Shown in pieces: positions 53,757 to 62,394 of a stretch of DNA of 64,000 nucleotides (positions within the stretch are counted from its first letter, which is position 1; every line of letters starts with the position of its first letter). The notes beneath the pieces were generated by a model. That model searched no databases. It saw only the letters and a program-made list of their open reading frames with translations, and was not told the origin of the DNA. This DNA is from JACCZH01 sp963729445 (GTDB lineage Bacteria; Chloroflexota; Chloroflexia; Thermomicrobiales; CFX8), in NCBI GenBank assembly GCA_963729445.1, contig CAVSNU010000002.1, forward strand, positions 930,001 to 994,000, read 5' to 3'. Position numbers and translations under genes: made by a program.

Positions 53757-54042
53757 CATGACAATATCGCGCTGACGAGGACAAGTACGCTGGCGCGGGT
53801 GGAAATCAGAGAGCCGCGGGTGCTGTGACGCGGCCCACCTATCAGCCGAAATGACCTCCGAGCTTCCCCGGCCAACGGCACCCTGAACGCCAAGTAACCT
53901 GGGACGGACACCGGCACCGTTACCCGCCCTGACTGACCTGCAAGGTCAGTCGCTGAGACCGTCTTCGCGAGGAGCCGGTAAAGCAGGGTGGCACCACGAG
54001 ACGCCGAGCGCCTCTCGTCCCATGCGGACGAGGGGTTTTTTG
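53757..54042 (+). ncRNA. T-box leader (tRNA-Met sensing riboswitch) with terminator
   Basis: Features in order: stem I 5' side with GACGAGGACAAGTACGC, the AG-bulge element CAGAGAGCC, distal loop with GGTGCTGTGACG, the specifier loop CAGCCGAAATGACC whose ATG at 53851-53853 is a methionine codon, then the conserved T-box AGGGTGGCACCACGAG at 53985-54000 that pairs with the tRNA acceptor end. The terminator CCTCTCGTCC/GGACGAGGGG plus a run of six T follows at 54011-54041. Uncharged tRNA-Met would stop the terminator forming and raise metG expression. The specifier matches the downstream gene, methionyl-tRNA synthetase. Confidence 0.9.
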
Positions 54043-54092
54043 CGTGCTTGAGAGGGCTATGAACATCACAACGACTCGACAGGAGCAACATT

Positions 54093-54130
54093 CCCGCCGT
54101 TCTGAGCACTGTGCGGCTCAGAACGGCGGG
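54093..54130 (+). promoter_or_regulatory. Second strong hairpin between the T-box and metG
   Basis: Perfect 14-bp arms CCCGCCGTTCTGAG and CTCAGAACGGCGGG with a 10-base loop. No T tract follows. It may shape the message 5' end after T-box read-through; a function is not evident. Confidence 0.4.
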
Positions 54131-54254
54131 GTGATGATCTGAAATCCCCGGGACCACGCCGTTCAACCAGGGAGAGGACGAGCCTCCCCCTACCGAATGA
54201 CGCAGACCAGCCGGACCAGGGACCGCAACACGATCGAGAATGGGAGAACGAACA

Positions 54255-55806
54255 ATGACCCAGAAACGCTATTTCATCTCAACATCCATCCCGTACGTCA
54301 ACGCCGCGCCCCACGTTGGGCACGCGCTGGAGTTCATCCAGACCGACGCCTACGCGCGCTTTCACCGGCAGCAGGGTCAGGATGTCTTCTTCCTGACCGG
54401 CTCGGACGAGAACGCGCTCAAGAACGTGCAGGCCGCCGAGGCCGAGGGCATCAGCACCCAGGAGCTGGTCGACCGCAACGTGGTCGGCTTCCAGAACCTG
54501 CTGACGCTGCTCCACTGCTCGAACAACTATTTCATCCGCACCAGCACCGACCCGCTCCACCAGGCCGGCGCGTCACGGATCTGGGAACAGCTCGTCGAGG
54601 CCGGCGATGTCTACCGCAAACACTACACCGGCCTCTACTGTGTCGGCTGCGAGGCGTTCTATCCTCCAGAAGAGCTGGTGGAGGGACTCTGCCCGATCCA
54701 CGGCACCAGGCCGGTCGAGGTCGAAGAGGAGAACTACTTCTTCCGGCTCTCGAAATACGGCGAAGAGCTGCACCGCAGGATCTCTAGCGACGAGCTGCAG
54801 ATCGTGCCGCAGAGCCGCAAGAACGAGGTGCTGCGCTTTATTGAATCCGGGCTGGCCGACATCTCGATCTCGCGCTCGCAGGAACGCGCCCGTGGCTGGG
54901 GCGTGCCGGTGCCGGGCGATTCCGGTCAGGTAATGTACGTCTGGATCGACGCGCTCTCGAACTACATCACCGCGCTGGAATACGGCACCGACGGTGAGAA
55001 CTACCAGCGCTACTGGCAGAACGGCGACAACCGGGTGCACGCGATCGGCAAGGACATCCTGCGCTTCCACGCCATCTACTGGCCGGCAATGCTGCTCTCG
55101 GCCGGCATCCCGCTGCCGACGCCGCGTGGTGGTGCACGGCTTCCTGACCATCGACGGCCGCAAGATGAGCAAATCGCTCGGCAACGTCGTCGACCCGGCG
55201 GCCGTCACCGAGCAGTACGGCGCCGACGCCTTGCGCTACTACATGCTGCGCGAAGTCAGCCCGTCCGGCGACGGCGACTTCTCGATCCAGAAGCTCGAGG
55301 CGCGCTACAACGCCGACCTCGCCAACGACCTCGGCAACCTGCTCAACCGCACGGTCTCGATGATCAACCGCTACCGCGCCGGCGTGATTCCCGAGCCCGG
55401 CGAGGACACCGAGGTGGAGAGTGCGCTGAAGGCGCTGATCGAGGACGCCACCACGCGCTCGCGCACACTCATGTTCAACTACGAGCCGCAGCAGGCCCTC
55501 GCCGCCATCTGGGAGATCGTCACCCAGGCCAACACCTACGTCGAGCAGACCGCCCCCTGGACGCTCTCCAAGGCGGAGAAGAGCGACGACGCGGAGGCCG
55601 GCAAGCGGCTGGACACCGTCCTGTTCACCCTGGCATCGACGCTGTCGACGCTGGCGTGGCTATTGCAGCCCTACATCCCAACCTCGGTCGAGAAGATCGC
55701 CGAGCAGCTGGGCGCGCCAGAAGTGGGCGCTGAGATCGCGCCTGGTCAGCAGGTCACTAAACCCAGCCCGATCTTCCCCCGCATCGAGGAAGAGGCGACG
55801 GTGTAG
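54255..55806 (+). CDS. metG: Methionyl-tRNA synthetase, apparent frameshift
   Basis: Class I aminoacyl-tRNA synthetase of about 516 residues starting at ATG 54255 with GGGAG upstream. HIGH-type motif AAPHVGHALE (residues 18-27), a zinc-like knuckle YCVGCEAFYPPEEL with LCPIHGTRP, FLTGSDENALKN, then KDILRFHAIYWPAMLLSAGI. The frame breaks near 55123 (CCGACGCCGCGTGG), and the protein resumes in another frame as VVVHGFLTIDGRKMSKSLGN, the KMSKS loop, to TAG at 55804-55806. Removing one base gives exactly 517 codons, so a single inserted base explains it; the gene is essential, so an assembly error is likely. No C-terminal tRNA-binding domain. Confidence 0.93.
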
Positions 55807-55858
55807 CACCTCCACACCGTCTAAATCCAGGCTCTCAGTCATGAGGGCACACTAACCT

Positions 55859-55888
55859 TCGTACGGGCGCGATTCATCGCGCCCCTTT
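55859..55888. repeat. Dispersed intergenic repeat, family B (short copy)
   Basis: CGTACGGGCGCGATTCATCG followed by CGCCCC, a variant of the GCGCAATGAATTGCGCCC core. First element of the 55.86-56.34 kb repeat block downstream of metG. Confidence 0.6.
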
Positions 55889-55984
55889 CTCCGCCCAGAC
55901 CGCTCAGTCAGGAAGAGGAGTGCAGTGATGAGCGTTGACAACTCGATCCGCCAAGACGAGCGAGCAGAGTAAGATCGTCATCTT

Positions 55985-56122
55985 GAGTACTTGACCACGA
56001 TCGATGAAGTCACCCAAGACGGGGAGGAGCTGGTCTTGTCTCGACTACCGGTCGCGCTCGACGCGGGCGGAGACCAGATCATTCCCGACCGACGGCCCCC
56101 CGGAGCGTGACAACTCCACTGT
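55985..56122. repeat. Dispersed repeat, family C
   Basis: GATGAAGTCACCCAAGACGG, GGAGGAGCTGGTCTTGTCTC, then GGGCGGAGACCAGATCATTC and CGGAGCGTGACAACTCC. A diverged relative of the 34112 element: same order, arms only partly complementary (GAGCTGGTCTTGTC against GGAGACCAGATC). Confidence 0.65.
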
Positions 56123-56144
56123 GGGCCAGTCCTGCGCTTGATCG

Positions 56145-56257
56145 TCATCCTGCGTTTGATAGTCATCCTGACGCAAGGAAGGATCTCTGAGTCAACCGCC
56201 TCGGCAATCCGGCAAGAGATCCTTCGCTTCCGCTCAGACGATGAGGCGCAGGATGAC
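56145..56257. repeat. Dispersed intergenic repeat, family A
   Basis: GTCATCCTGCGTTTGATAGT, CATCCTGACGCAAGGAAGG, ATCTCTGAGTC, CGCCTCGGCAATCCGGCAAG, AGATCCTTCGCTTCCGCTCA and GCGCAGGATGAC. Same internal phrase as the copy at 34269. Confidence 0.7.
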
Positions 56258-56267
56258 TCATCAGCGC

Positions 56268-56340
56268 CGGATGCGGTCACCCCCGACCGACGCAACCCCG
56301 GAGCGTGACAACTCCCCTGTGGTCCAGTACTCAGGATGAC
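56268..56340. repeat. Family C remnant
   Basis: GCGGTCACCCCCGACCGACG, CAACCCCGGAGCGTGACAAC, TCCCCTGTGGTCCAGTACTC, AGGATGAC. Near-identical to 34368-34430. Together with the preceding elements it fills the 770-bp gap between metG and the next gene. Confidence 0.65.
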
Positions 56341-56580
56341 TGTGAAAACAGCCCATCTCCGGCCTTACTTCCACCGGTGACTCGCATCGCCCGTCTCCCC
56401 TGCTCCTCAATTGCCCATCTCCCGGCGCACTGCTATAGTGCCCCAGCACAGCCGGAACACCCTTAGACCCAGATGGGCGCCGGCAGAGACAGCACAATCT
56501 TCCCACCCAGCAATTTACGGTTTTCGTTTCAGGTTCGTGGCCTGGCGTCAGGCTGCGCGCGAGAGGAGATCTCCACGTCG

Positions 56581-58342
56581 ATGGACGAGAAGAACGAGGT
56601 TATGTCGCTCTATGAGGCGGCTATCCAGGGTAATCTGAGCCGGCGCACGATGATGAAGCGCGCCATGGCGCTGGGACTGAGCGCGTCCGTCACGGCCAGC
56701 CTGCTGGCCGCCTGCGGTTCTGATGACGACGAGGCTGATACCGGAGAGCCAACCGAGTCCGGCACCGGAACCGGCGGCACAACTCCGGAAGCAACCGAGG
56801 ACGATGCCGAGCCCACCACCGCCGAGGGAGAGGATGACGAATCCACCGAGGAGCCGGCCGGCGAAGGGGTTCGTGGCGGCACTCTGCGGATCGCGATGAT
56901 CGGCGAGCCGGCTACGTTCGACATCCACCAGACGACCGGCACCATCGTCGCGCTGATTGGCTGGAACATCTACGAGCCGCTGGTCGCCTTTGACAGCAAT
57001 TTCGAGGTCATCCCGATGCTGGCCGACTCGATCGAGACCAGCGACGACGGCCTGACCAACACGATCAACCTGCGCCAGGGCGTGCCGTTCCACAACGGCG
57101 AGGAGATGAAGGCCGCCGACGTCATCGCGTCGATCGAGCGCTGGGGTCAGCTCAGCGGTGTCGGCAAAGGGCTGATGGAGCGTACCGAGGAGATCGTCGA
57201 GGTCGACGACTACACCATCGAGTTCAAGATGTCCGAGCCCTACAGCATCTTCGTCACGGCGCTGGCCTTCAACAACCAGGGTTGCGCCATCTACCCGAAA
57301 TCGGTCATCGACAAGGTTGGGCCTCGACCAGCTACAGGGAGAGATCATCGGCACCGGGCCCTACAAGTTCGTCGAGCATCAGGCGGACCGCTTCATCCGG
57401 CTGGAGCGCTTCGAGGAGTACGCCGCGCTTGAGGGCGAGCCGAACGGCTACGGCGGTCACAAATACGCCTACGTCGACGAGATCGAGCTGGTGCCGGTGC
57501 CGGACGAAGCGGCACGCATCGCAGGGCTCCAGGCCGGCGACTTCCACTACCCGGAGTCCATCATCCCGGACCAGTACGAGACCGTGGAAGGTGATTCCAG
57601 CCTCGTCGCCAAGATCCTCGATCCCTCCGGCTTCGGCGTCTTCATTCTCAACACCAGGGAAGGCCTGATGACGGACCAGAAGATCCGGCAGGCGTTCCAG
57701 GCGGCGCTGGACCACGAGGCGATCTGCCAGGCCGGCTACGGCGAGGGCTACTACACGCTCGACCCGTCGCTGATGTTCGCGCAAACCCCGTGGTACAGCA
57801 CGGTCGGCGCGGAGAAGTACAACATGAACGACCCCGAGCTGGCGCGGCAGCTGCTGGAGGAAGCCGGCTACGACGGCACCCCGGTACGCTTCAGCTGTAC
57901 CCAGGAGTACCAGGACCACTACAATCGCACGGCTGTCGCGGTCCAGCAGCTCGAGCAGGCCGGTTTCACGGTTGAGCTGCAGACGAAGGACTGGGCCACC
58001 GTGCTGAGCGAGCAGACCGACCCGTCGGCCTGGGACGTCACGACTACCGGCTACGCGTTCAAGCCCGACCCGGTGCTCTCGGTCATCACCGACGTCTGCA
58101 ACTTCGCTGGCTGGTGGTGCACCGACGACGCCGTCGAGCTCGTCGAGCAGCTCCGCACCGAGACCGACTTCGACACCCGCTTCGCCATCTGGGAAGAGAT
58201 CCAGGCCCTCTTCTACGAACAGGTCCCCGTCATCAAAAACGGCGACGCCCTCCGCACCATGGTCCACACAGCCTCACTGAAGGGGTTGTCTGATCAAGTG
58301 CAGCTCGGCCCGATCCTGTGGAATGCGTGGATAGAGGAGTAG
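56581..58342 (+). CDS. Peptide ABC transporter substrate-binding lipoprotein (SBP_bac_5), orphan, apparent frameshift
   Basis: About 586 residues from ATG 56581 (a second ATG at 56602 is possible). The Tat-type signal has LSRRTMMKRAMALGLSASV and a lipobox at LLAACG; a Glu/Thr/Gly-rich linker of about 55 residues follows. The binding fold begins RGGTLRIAMIGEPATFDIHQ. The frame breaks at about 57317 (GTTGGGCCTC): KSVIDKVG in the first frame, LDQLQGEIIGTGPYKFVEHQ in the next, as if one G was added to a GG. Removing it gives exactly 587 codons. No permease or ATPase genes lie beside it; the downstream neighbour is on the opposite strand. Confidence 0.87.
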
Positions 58343-58419
58343 GTAGGGAAGTGTTCGCCGCTGACTAGCAGGCGGGACTGCTGCTCTCTACCCGTCTTCC
58401 GCTACCGAAGCGGAAGGAC

Positions 58420-58455
58420 CGAAGGGGACATCGAATGAAAGCGTTGTCCCCTTCG
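58420..58455. terminator. Hairpin after the orphan binding protein
   Basis: Perfect 11-bp arms CGAAGGGGACA and TGTCCCCTTCG with a 14-base loop, 77 bases after the stop. A smaller hairpin, CTTCCGCT/AGCGGAAG, sits just upstream. A short T-rich stretch follows. Confidence 0.5.
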
Positions 58456-58511
58456 TCTTCGATCACGATAACCCTTTGCCCTCTTGGACACCGCTGATTC
58501 AATTGATCAGG

Positions 58512-60095
58512 CTAAGGCTGCGAGCCACGTGATTTGGTGAGCTCGATGCTTACATTGTGTCCATGCTCTTGGAACATGTAGACCAGATTAGAACCATCGA
58601 TCAACTCAAGAGGTTTGTCCTTAACGAACTCTCGTGAATCATGGCCGTAGTAACTAGTGGTCACCAAGATTCCCTTGAGCGCACCCTCGTTCATCATAGT
58701 CCCGTAAAGGTCCCGAACAGCAGAGACAGGCACGACGTTGTTGTAACGTTTCGCTTGAATTACGTACTTACCTCCACGGACCGGCGACGGATCGAAGGCG
58801 ACGGCATCAACGCCCCCGTCGCGGCTCGCACGGGTAACCTTGACTTCCCCACCATCCTTGGTGAAGACCTGAGTGAAAAGTTCACGTACCAGATGCTCGA
58901 AATCCTCCCATGGCATCGTGGCAAGGTTCTGAGCTGAATCCATCGACGTCAAAATCTCGCGCGACTCCACAAAACGACTATCGACTTGAGACATCTGCAT
59001 AATCGGTCTGACGGGAGCAAGTTGCGCGAGCGGGCCAGCAATCAAAGCTCGCAACGAGCGGATACACTCCTTCGGCTCAACTCTGGAGAGATCAATCTGC
59101 TCAAACATTTCTCGACTTGCTTGGCAAGAAATGACGCAAGCGGTGAAGTCTGTCCCCTTGGCAGGATCAACACCTGAAACCCACCCATTGAATACCACGG
59201 ACTGGAAGTGACCTGGATAGTCAGCCTCAAAGAGCTCATGAATCGTACGGAGTGTGATCTGAAAGATGATCGAATCATAGAATGCCGTAAAATCCCGAGC
59301 CTTCATCTCAACTGTTTCGATGACTTTCCTTGACTGTATGAAGCGATATTGAATGACGCTCGGGACCTCCGTTGGAGAAGGCAGTTGGTAATCTACTAGC
59401 GCAGCCTTACTGTTCGGCTCGTATCGGAAGGAGAATTCTGCGTCAAAACCGTCTGGATAACGCGATCGTTCGAGAACCATGGTGGCGTATCGCTCAATAG
59501 AGTCCGTATCTGCGGCTTCATACATGCTTCGGAACTGATCGACCTCAGCATTGGCCTTCATTTGTCGCTGCTCAAAAACACTACGCTCAGACTGAACCTT
59601 CTTAGCATGAGCTGCCTTGCCAGCTTCGAAGACATTCAGGCGGTGGGAACACACGCTACTGGCCTGCGTCTCAAGTTCCAATCTGCGGGTCTTTCGCGAT
59701 GGCCAAAATGTCTCGATCCACGTAGGATCGGGTACACCTAGTTCAGCCTTTACGGCAGCAAGGCTGGGAGGCTGCTCTGTAAACGTCGGCGGCTGATACG
59801 CCGTCCCGTCGTGCATGGATGGCCAATCGAGCTGGTCATTTACCAGAAGAGTAGCTTTTAGCAAAGATTGATACTGATCGATATGGGCTAGTGCGTCGCT
59901 CGTCTCGCTTTCGGCGAGATCCTTCTGGTCCGCGATCATCTGCCGCTGCAGAAGTCGTTGTTCCTTCTGCTCCCATGTCGCTTGAAGCTTTGCAGCCTTG
60001 GCGTGCAACTCATCTTGTGTACTGGCCTTAAGCACACGCGTTTCTTGCAAAATAGGGCTCGTCATAGTGTATGTATAAGTAACACGCTGTGACAC
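58512..60095 (-). CDS. Mrr-type restriction endonuclease with long helical N-terminal part
   Basis: 527 residues. Residues 25-90 and about 150-200 are charged, helical and coiled-coil-like (AKAAKLQATWEQKEQRLLQR, SERSVFEQRQMKANAEVDQF); 210-390 is an unrecognised alpha/beta region. The C-terminal 130 residues are an Mrr_cat nuclease: helix PWEDFEHLVRELFTQVFTKD, DGGVDAVAFD with Asp430, then KYVIQAKRY with the Q-x-K pair (Gln447, Lys449), giving the D-(Q/E)-x-K core of PD-(D/E)xK enzymes. Such enzymes cut modified or foreign DNA. The base composition is more AT-rich than in the flanking genes. It is divergent from the wHTH-HEPN pair. Confidence 0.9.
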   Translation of the reverse strand: MSQRVTYTYTMTSPILQETRVLKASTQDELHAKAAKLQATWEQKEQRLLQRQMIADQKDLAESETSDALAHIDQYQSLLKATLLVNDQLDWPSMHDGTAYQPPTFTEQPPSLAAVKAELGVPDPTWIETFWPSRKTRRLELETQASSVCSHRLNVFEAGKAAHAKKVQSERSVFEQRQMKANAEVDQFRSMYEAADTDSIERYATMVLERSRYPDGFDAEFSFRYEPNSKAALVDYQLPSPTEVPSVIQYRFIQSRKVIETVEMKARDFTAFYDSIIFQITLRTIHELFEADYPGHFQSVVFNGWVSGVDPAKGTDFTACVISCQASREMFEQIDLSRVEPKECIRSLRALIAGPLAQLAPVRPIMQMSQVDSRFVESREILTSMDSAQNLATMPWEDFEHLVRELFTQVFTKDGGEVKVTRASRDGGVDAVAFDPSPVRGGKYVIQAKRYNNVVPVSAVRDLYGTMMNEGALKGILVTTSYYGHDSREFVKDKPLELIDGSNLVYMFQEHGHNVSIELTKSRGSQP

Positions 60096-60388
60096 CGAAC
60101 TGCTCCTTTCGAGACACCAATTGCCGTATAGGATTTAGTAGCGAGAGGCATGCAGTTCAATTATCACCATGCGCAAACAATCCGCAAGTGCCGAAGTCCT
60201 GAATCAGGGCGCCGACAGAGATGCTCGAAGGCGAGGAATGATCATCTGCCACTTCTCTGCGGAAAAGCTTGCAAGGGCTCTCTCTAATATGGCAGTCTTA
60301 CAAATAGTCAATTTCCTGAGCGCAAACAGCGCTCAAAGTTCATCAATCGATCATTCTCTCAGGGCGATTGTGTCCTGCCACCCAGTGC
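60096..60388. other. Divergent intergenic region of the defence-like block
   Basis: About 300 bases, AT-rich, between the Mrr gene and the wHTH gene. It must hold promoters for both. A 7-bp inverted repeat TGAGCGC-AAACA-GCGCTCA lies at 60317-60335. A short frame at 60169-60411 has no good ribosome site and overlaps this region; I do not regard it as a gene. Confidence 0.4.
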
Positions 60389-60411
60389 TTATGCACACTA
60401 ACAGTGCATAA
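60389..60411. promoter_or_regulatory. Candidate operator upstream of the wHTH gene
   Basis: Perfect inverted repeat TTATGCAC-(7)-GTGCATAA, ending 5 bases before the GGAGG ribosome site of the wHTH-HEPN pair. The first gene has two predicted winged-helix regions, so autoregulation through this site is plausible (inference). Confidence 0.5.
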
Positions 60412-60424
60412 CAATGGAGGAACA

Positions 60425-61177
60425 ATGTCTGACGATGGTTTCCCATTACCCGGTTCATCTTATGAAGAGCTAACAAAGATCATTCAAGCCTACAGCCATA
60501 CCACCGCAGGGGCGTCTCTACGTGATATCAGCAGCCGCACCGGAGGTCTCCATACGACGACCATCAGCAAGAATAGTCGATTTCTCGCTGCTCTAAATAT
60601 CATCGAGGGCGGACAAAAGAAGGTCGCTACTGCACTCTGCAAGCAACTAGGTCATGCCTTGGAGCACCACATGCCAGAAGAGATGGCTACCGCTTGGCAC
60701 GCTGTTATAGAGCCGAATGAATTTATGCAGCAACTGTTGTCAGCCATTCGTATCCGCAGGGGGATGGATCGCTCGGCGTTGCAGGCGCACGTCGCTTATT
60801 CCTCAGGCCAGTCAAAGTCTTCGGCAACGATGACAGGTGCAGGCACTATTGTTGACATTCTGTTAGCGTCCGGAGTCGTGGTAGAAGCCAACGACAAGCT
60901 TGTCTTAGCCAACACAGCTAACAGCCAGGGATCACTACAACCCCATAATTCCGTCGCTCCGCCACCAGCCAAACAAACTACGACGCCCGTAGCGCCAATC
61001 ACGCCTTCCCTCGCTATCCATACACAAGAGCTGGCTGGAGGGATCGCCCTTAGTATTCAGATTCAAGTTCAATGCACAATTGATGATATAGATAACCTTG
61101 GTGACAAGATCCGTAACTTGATCAAGAGCCTCGAGGACCACGGCGATCCAAACGTTGACAACTCGGACGCTAATTAG
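60425..61177 (+). CDS. Winged-helix protein, first gene of a candidate defence pair
   Basis: 250 residues from ATG 60425 (GGAGG 5 bases upstream). Residues about 12-75 (SYEELTKIIQAYSHTTAGAS, LRDISSRTGG, TTISKNSRFLAALNIIEGGQ) look like a winged helix; about 95-160 (NEFMQQLLSAIRIRRGMDRS, SATMTGAGTIVDILLASGVV) a second one. A Pro/Thr linker at 170-195 leads to a strand-helix tail, SLAIHTQELAGGIALSIQIQ, then TIDDIDNLGDKIRNLIKSLE. This layout resembles DUF5343-like wHTH proteins (recalled, not searched). AT-rich codon use. The HEPN-type gene starts 12 bp downstream. The role is unknown; DNA-binding or effector-control is likely. Confidence 0.75.
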   Translation: MSDDGFPLPGSSYEELTKIIQAYSHTTAGASLRDISSRTGGLHTTTISKNSRFLAALNIIEGGQKKVATALCKQLGHALEHHMPEEMATAWHAVIEPNEFMQQLLSAIRIRRGMDRSALQAHVAYSSGQSKSSATMTGAGTIVDILLASGVVVEANDKLVLANTANSQGSLQPHNSVAPPPAKQTTTPVAPITPSLAIHTQELAGGIALSIQIQVQCTIDDIDNLGDKIRNLIKSLEDHGDPNVDNSDAN

Positions 61178-61189
61178 GAATGACGTTCG

Positions 61190-62146
61190 ATGGCTCGACG
61201 ATTTCCAATCACGACTGCTGAACACGTGCTAAACGCCATCGAGGCGATAATCGTAAATCAGCGACCTGTAGATGAGCAGTTCATATCGCGATTCTGTGAT
61301 ATTCCCCTGGAGAGCGCACGAGCGGCGCTAGACCTTGCTGTTGATCTCGGGCTACTTTCAAAAGGTAGCAAGCTGTATCGCGATGCCAGCCCTTTATGTC
61401 GTTATGTCTCAATAGCCGATGCGTCGGGCCGGGCAGCCATACTTCGTATCGCTATCGAATCGTATGAACCATTTACTAGGTTCCGTGATCGTTTAGTTGA
61501 GGCCGGGGATGTCACCCGAGCGGCTAAGGAGATCAAAACCGTACTGGACCTCGATGCGCATCACGACGACGTCAAGAACACCTTGATCAACTTGGGAACG
61601 TTTTGCCAAGCAATGGTGTCTACAGGTGGAAACCATTATGAATGCACAGACAAGGCCCTTATTGATCCATTGAGGGCACTTGCATCCATTTGCTCGACGA
61701 ACACTCAGGCGCTAGCACGCATCAACGAGCAAATAGGAAACCAAGCCGTGGGTCTAGTGTCGCAGAATGAAGTTCTCAACCCACTCGCCGATGCACTCGT
61801 TCGAGCGAATCGTGGTGACCCCAGAGGAGCGGTGGTAGCTGCGGGCAACGCTATAGAATCCTATCTTGACGCACTTGCTAATCGTCTAGCAGTAAGCACG
61901 GCCGGAGCCACAGGAATAAACGCCAAGATCGAAAAACTTACCACCAGCAAGCAGATGCCGAAAAAGTTATCAAATGTTGGTAAGTATTTAGGACATATTC
62001 GTAATGCCGCTGATCATGGTATCGATCCAGACATCGGTGTATCCTGGGAGATTCGACCTTCTACTGGTGTCGAATATGTTTTCGTAGCCTGCTCCTTCAT
62101 CGGCGCTATGACGGACCGGGAACTAGGAGAACCGGCATCCATCTGA
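61190..62146 (+). CDS. HEPN-like protein with R-N-x3-H motif (candidate abortive-infection effector)
   Basis: 318 residues, cytoplasmic. Residues 8-75 look like a winged helix (TTAEHVLNAIEAIIVNQRPV, ISRFCDIPLESARAALDLAV, GLLSKGSKLYRDA). The C-terminal 120 residues are helical: RGAVVAAGNAIESYLDALAN, ATGINAKIEKLTTSKQMPKK, then VGKYLGHIRNAADHGIDPDI. R271-N272-x3-H276 fits the R-(x4-6)-H catalytic motif of HEPN ribonucleases, and the overall pattern resembles the Abi_C-type ends of abortive-infection proteins. It is cotranscribed with the wHTH gene. Codon use is AT-richer than in neighbours. Other possibility: a non-catalytic HEPN scaffold. Confidence 0.75.
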   Translation: MARRFPITTAEHVLNAIEAIIVNQRPVDEQFISRFCDIPLESARAALDLAVDLGLLSKGSKLYRDASPLCRYVSIADASGRAAILRIAIESYEPFTRFRDRLVEAGDVTRAAKEIKTVLDLDAHHDDVKNTLINLGTFCQAMVSTGGNHYECTDKALIDPLRALASICSTNTQALARINEQIGNQAVGLVSQNEVLNPLADALVRANRGDPRGAVVAAGNAIESYLDALANRLAVSTAGATGINAKIEKLTTSKQMPKKLSNVGKYLGHIRNAADHGIDPDIGVSWEIRPSTGVEYVFVACSFIGAMTDRELGEPASI

Positions 62147-62261
62147 GCGATCTCGATGCCGGTTCGATACCTACGATTCAAATATCAACATGTTAGGGCA
62201 CGTGCGTTTTCCTGCCCGTTTTCCCGGGGAAGGGATTTCAGCTTCTTGTCCATTCCCAATA

Positions 62262-62385
62262 GCCGTCGCCGGCGTGTAGGGATGCACACCTGCCCGCAGC
62301 TCATCACCATCAATGACAATCGCACTCGGACGAGCGAAGTGGGTCGCCGCCAGCGTGTCCTCGTGGTGCACGATCTCCAGCGCCC
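62262..62385 (-). pseudogene. Remnant of a gamma-glutamyltransferase 3' end
   Basis: On the minus strand it reads HEDTLAATHFARPSAIVIDG, DELRAGVHPYTPATAIG, the same as the last residues of the gene at 63491, at about 87 percent nucleotide identity over 114 bp, but without its stop codon. It lies between the HEPN-type gene and the toxin-antitoxin pair. Confidence 0.8.
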
Positions 62386-62394
62386 CTAACTAGA

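Noticed and set aside
56548..57354. 268-codon minus-strand frame opposite the orphan binding protein
   Set aside because: Antisense shadow of a gene with clear signal peptide and binding-protein motifs.
60169..60411. 80-codon frame in the divergent region before the wHTH gene
   Set aside because: No ribosome site, overlaps the likely promoter and the inverted repeat, and the product looks random.
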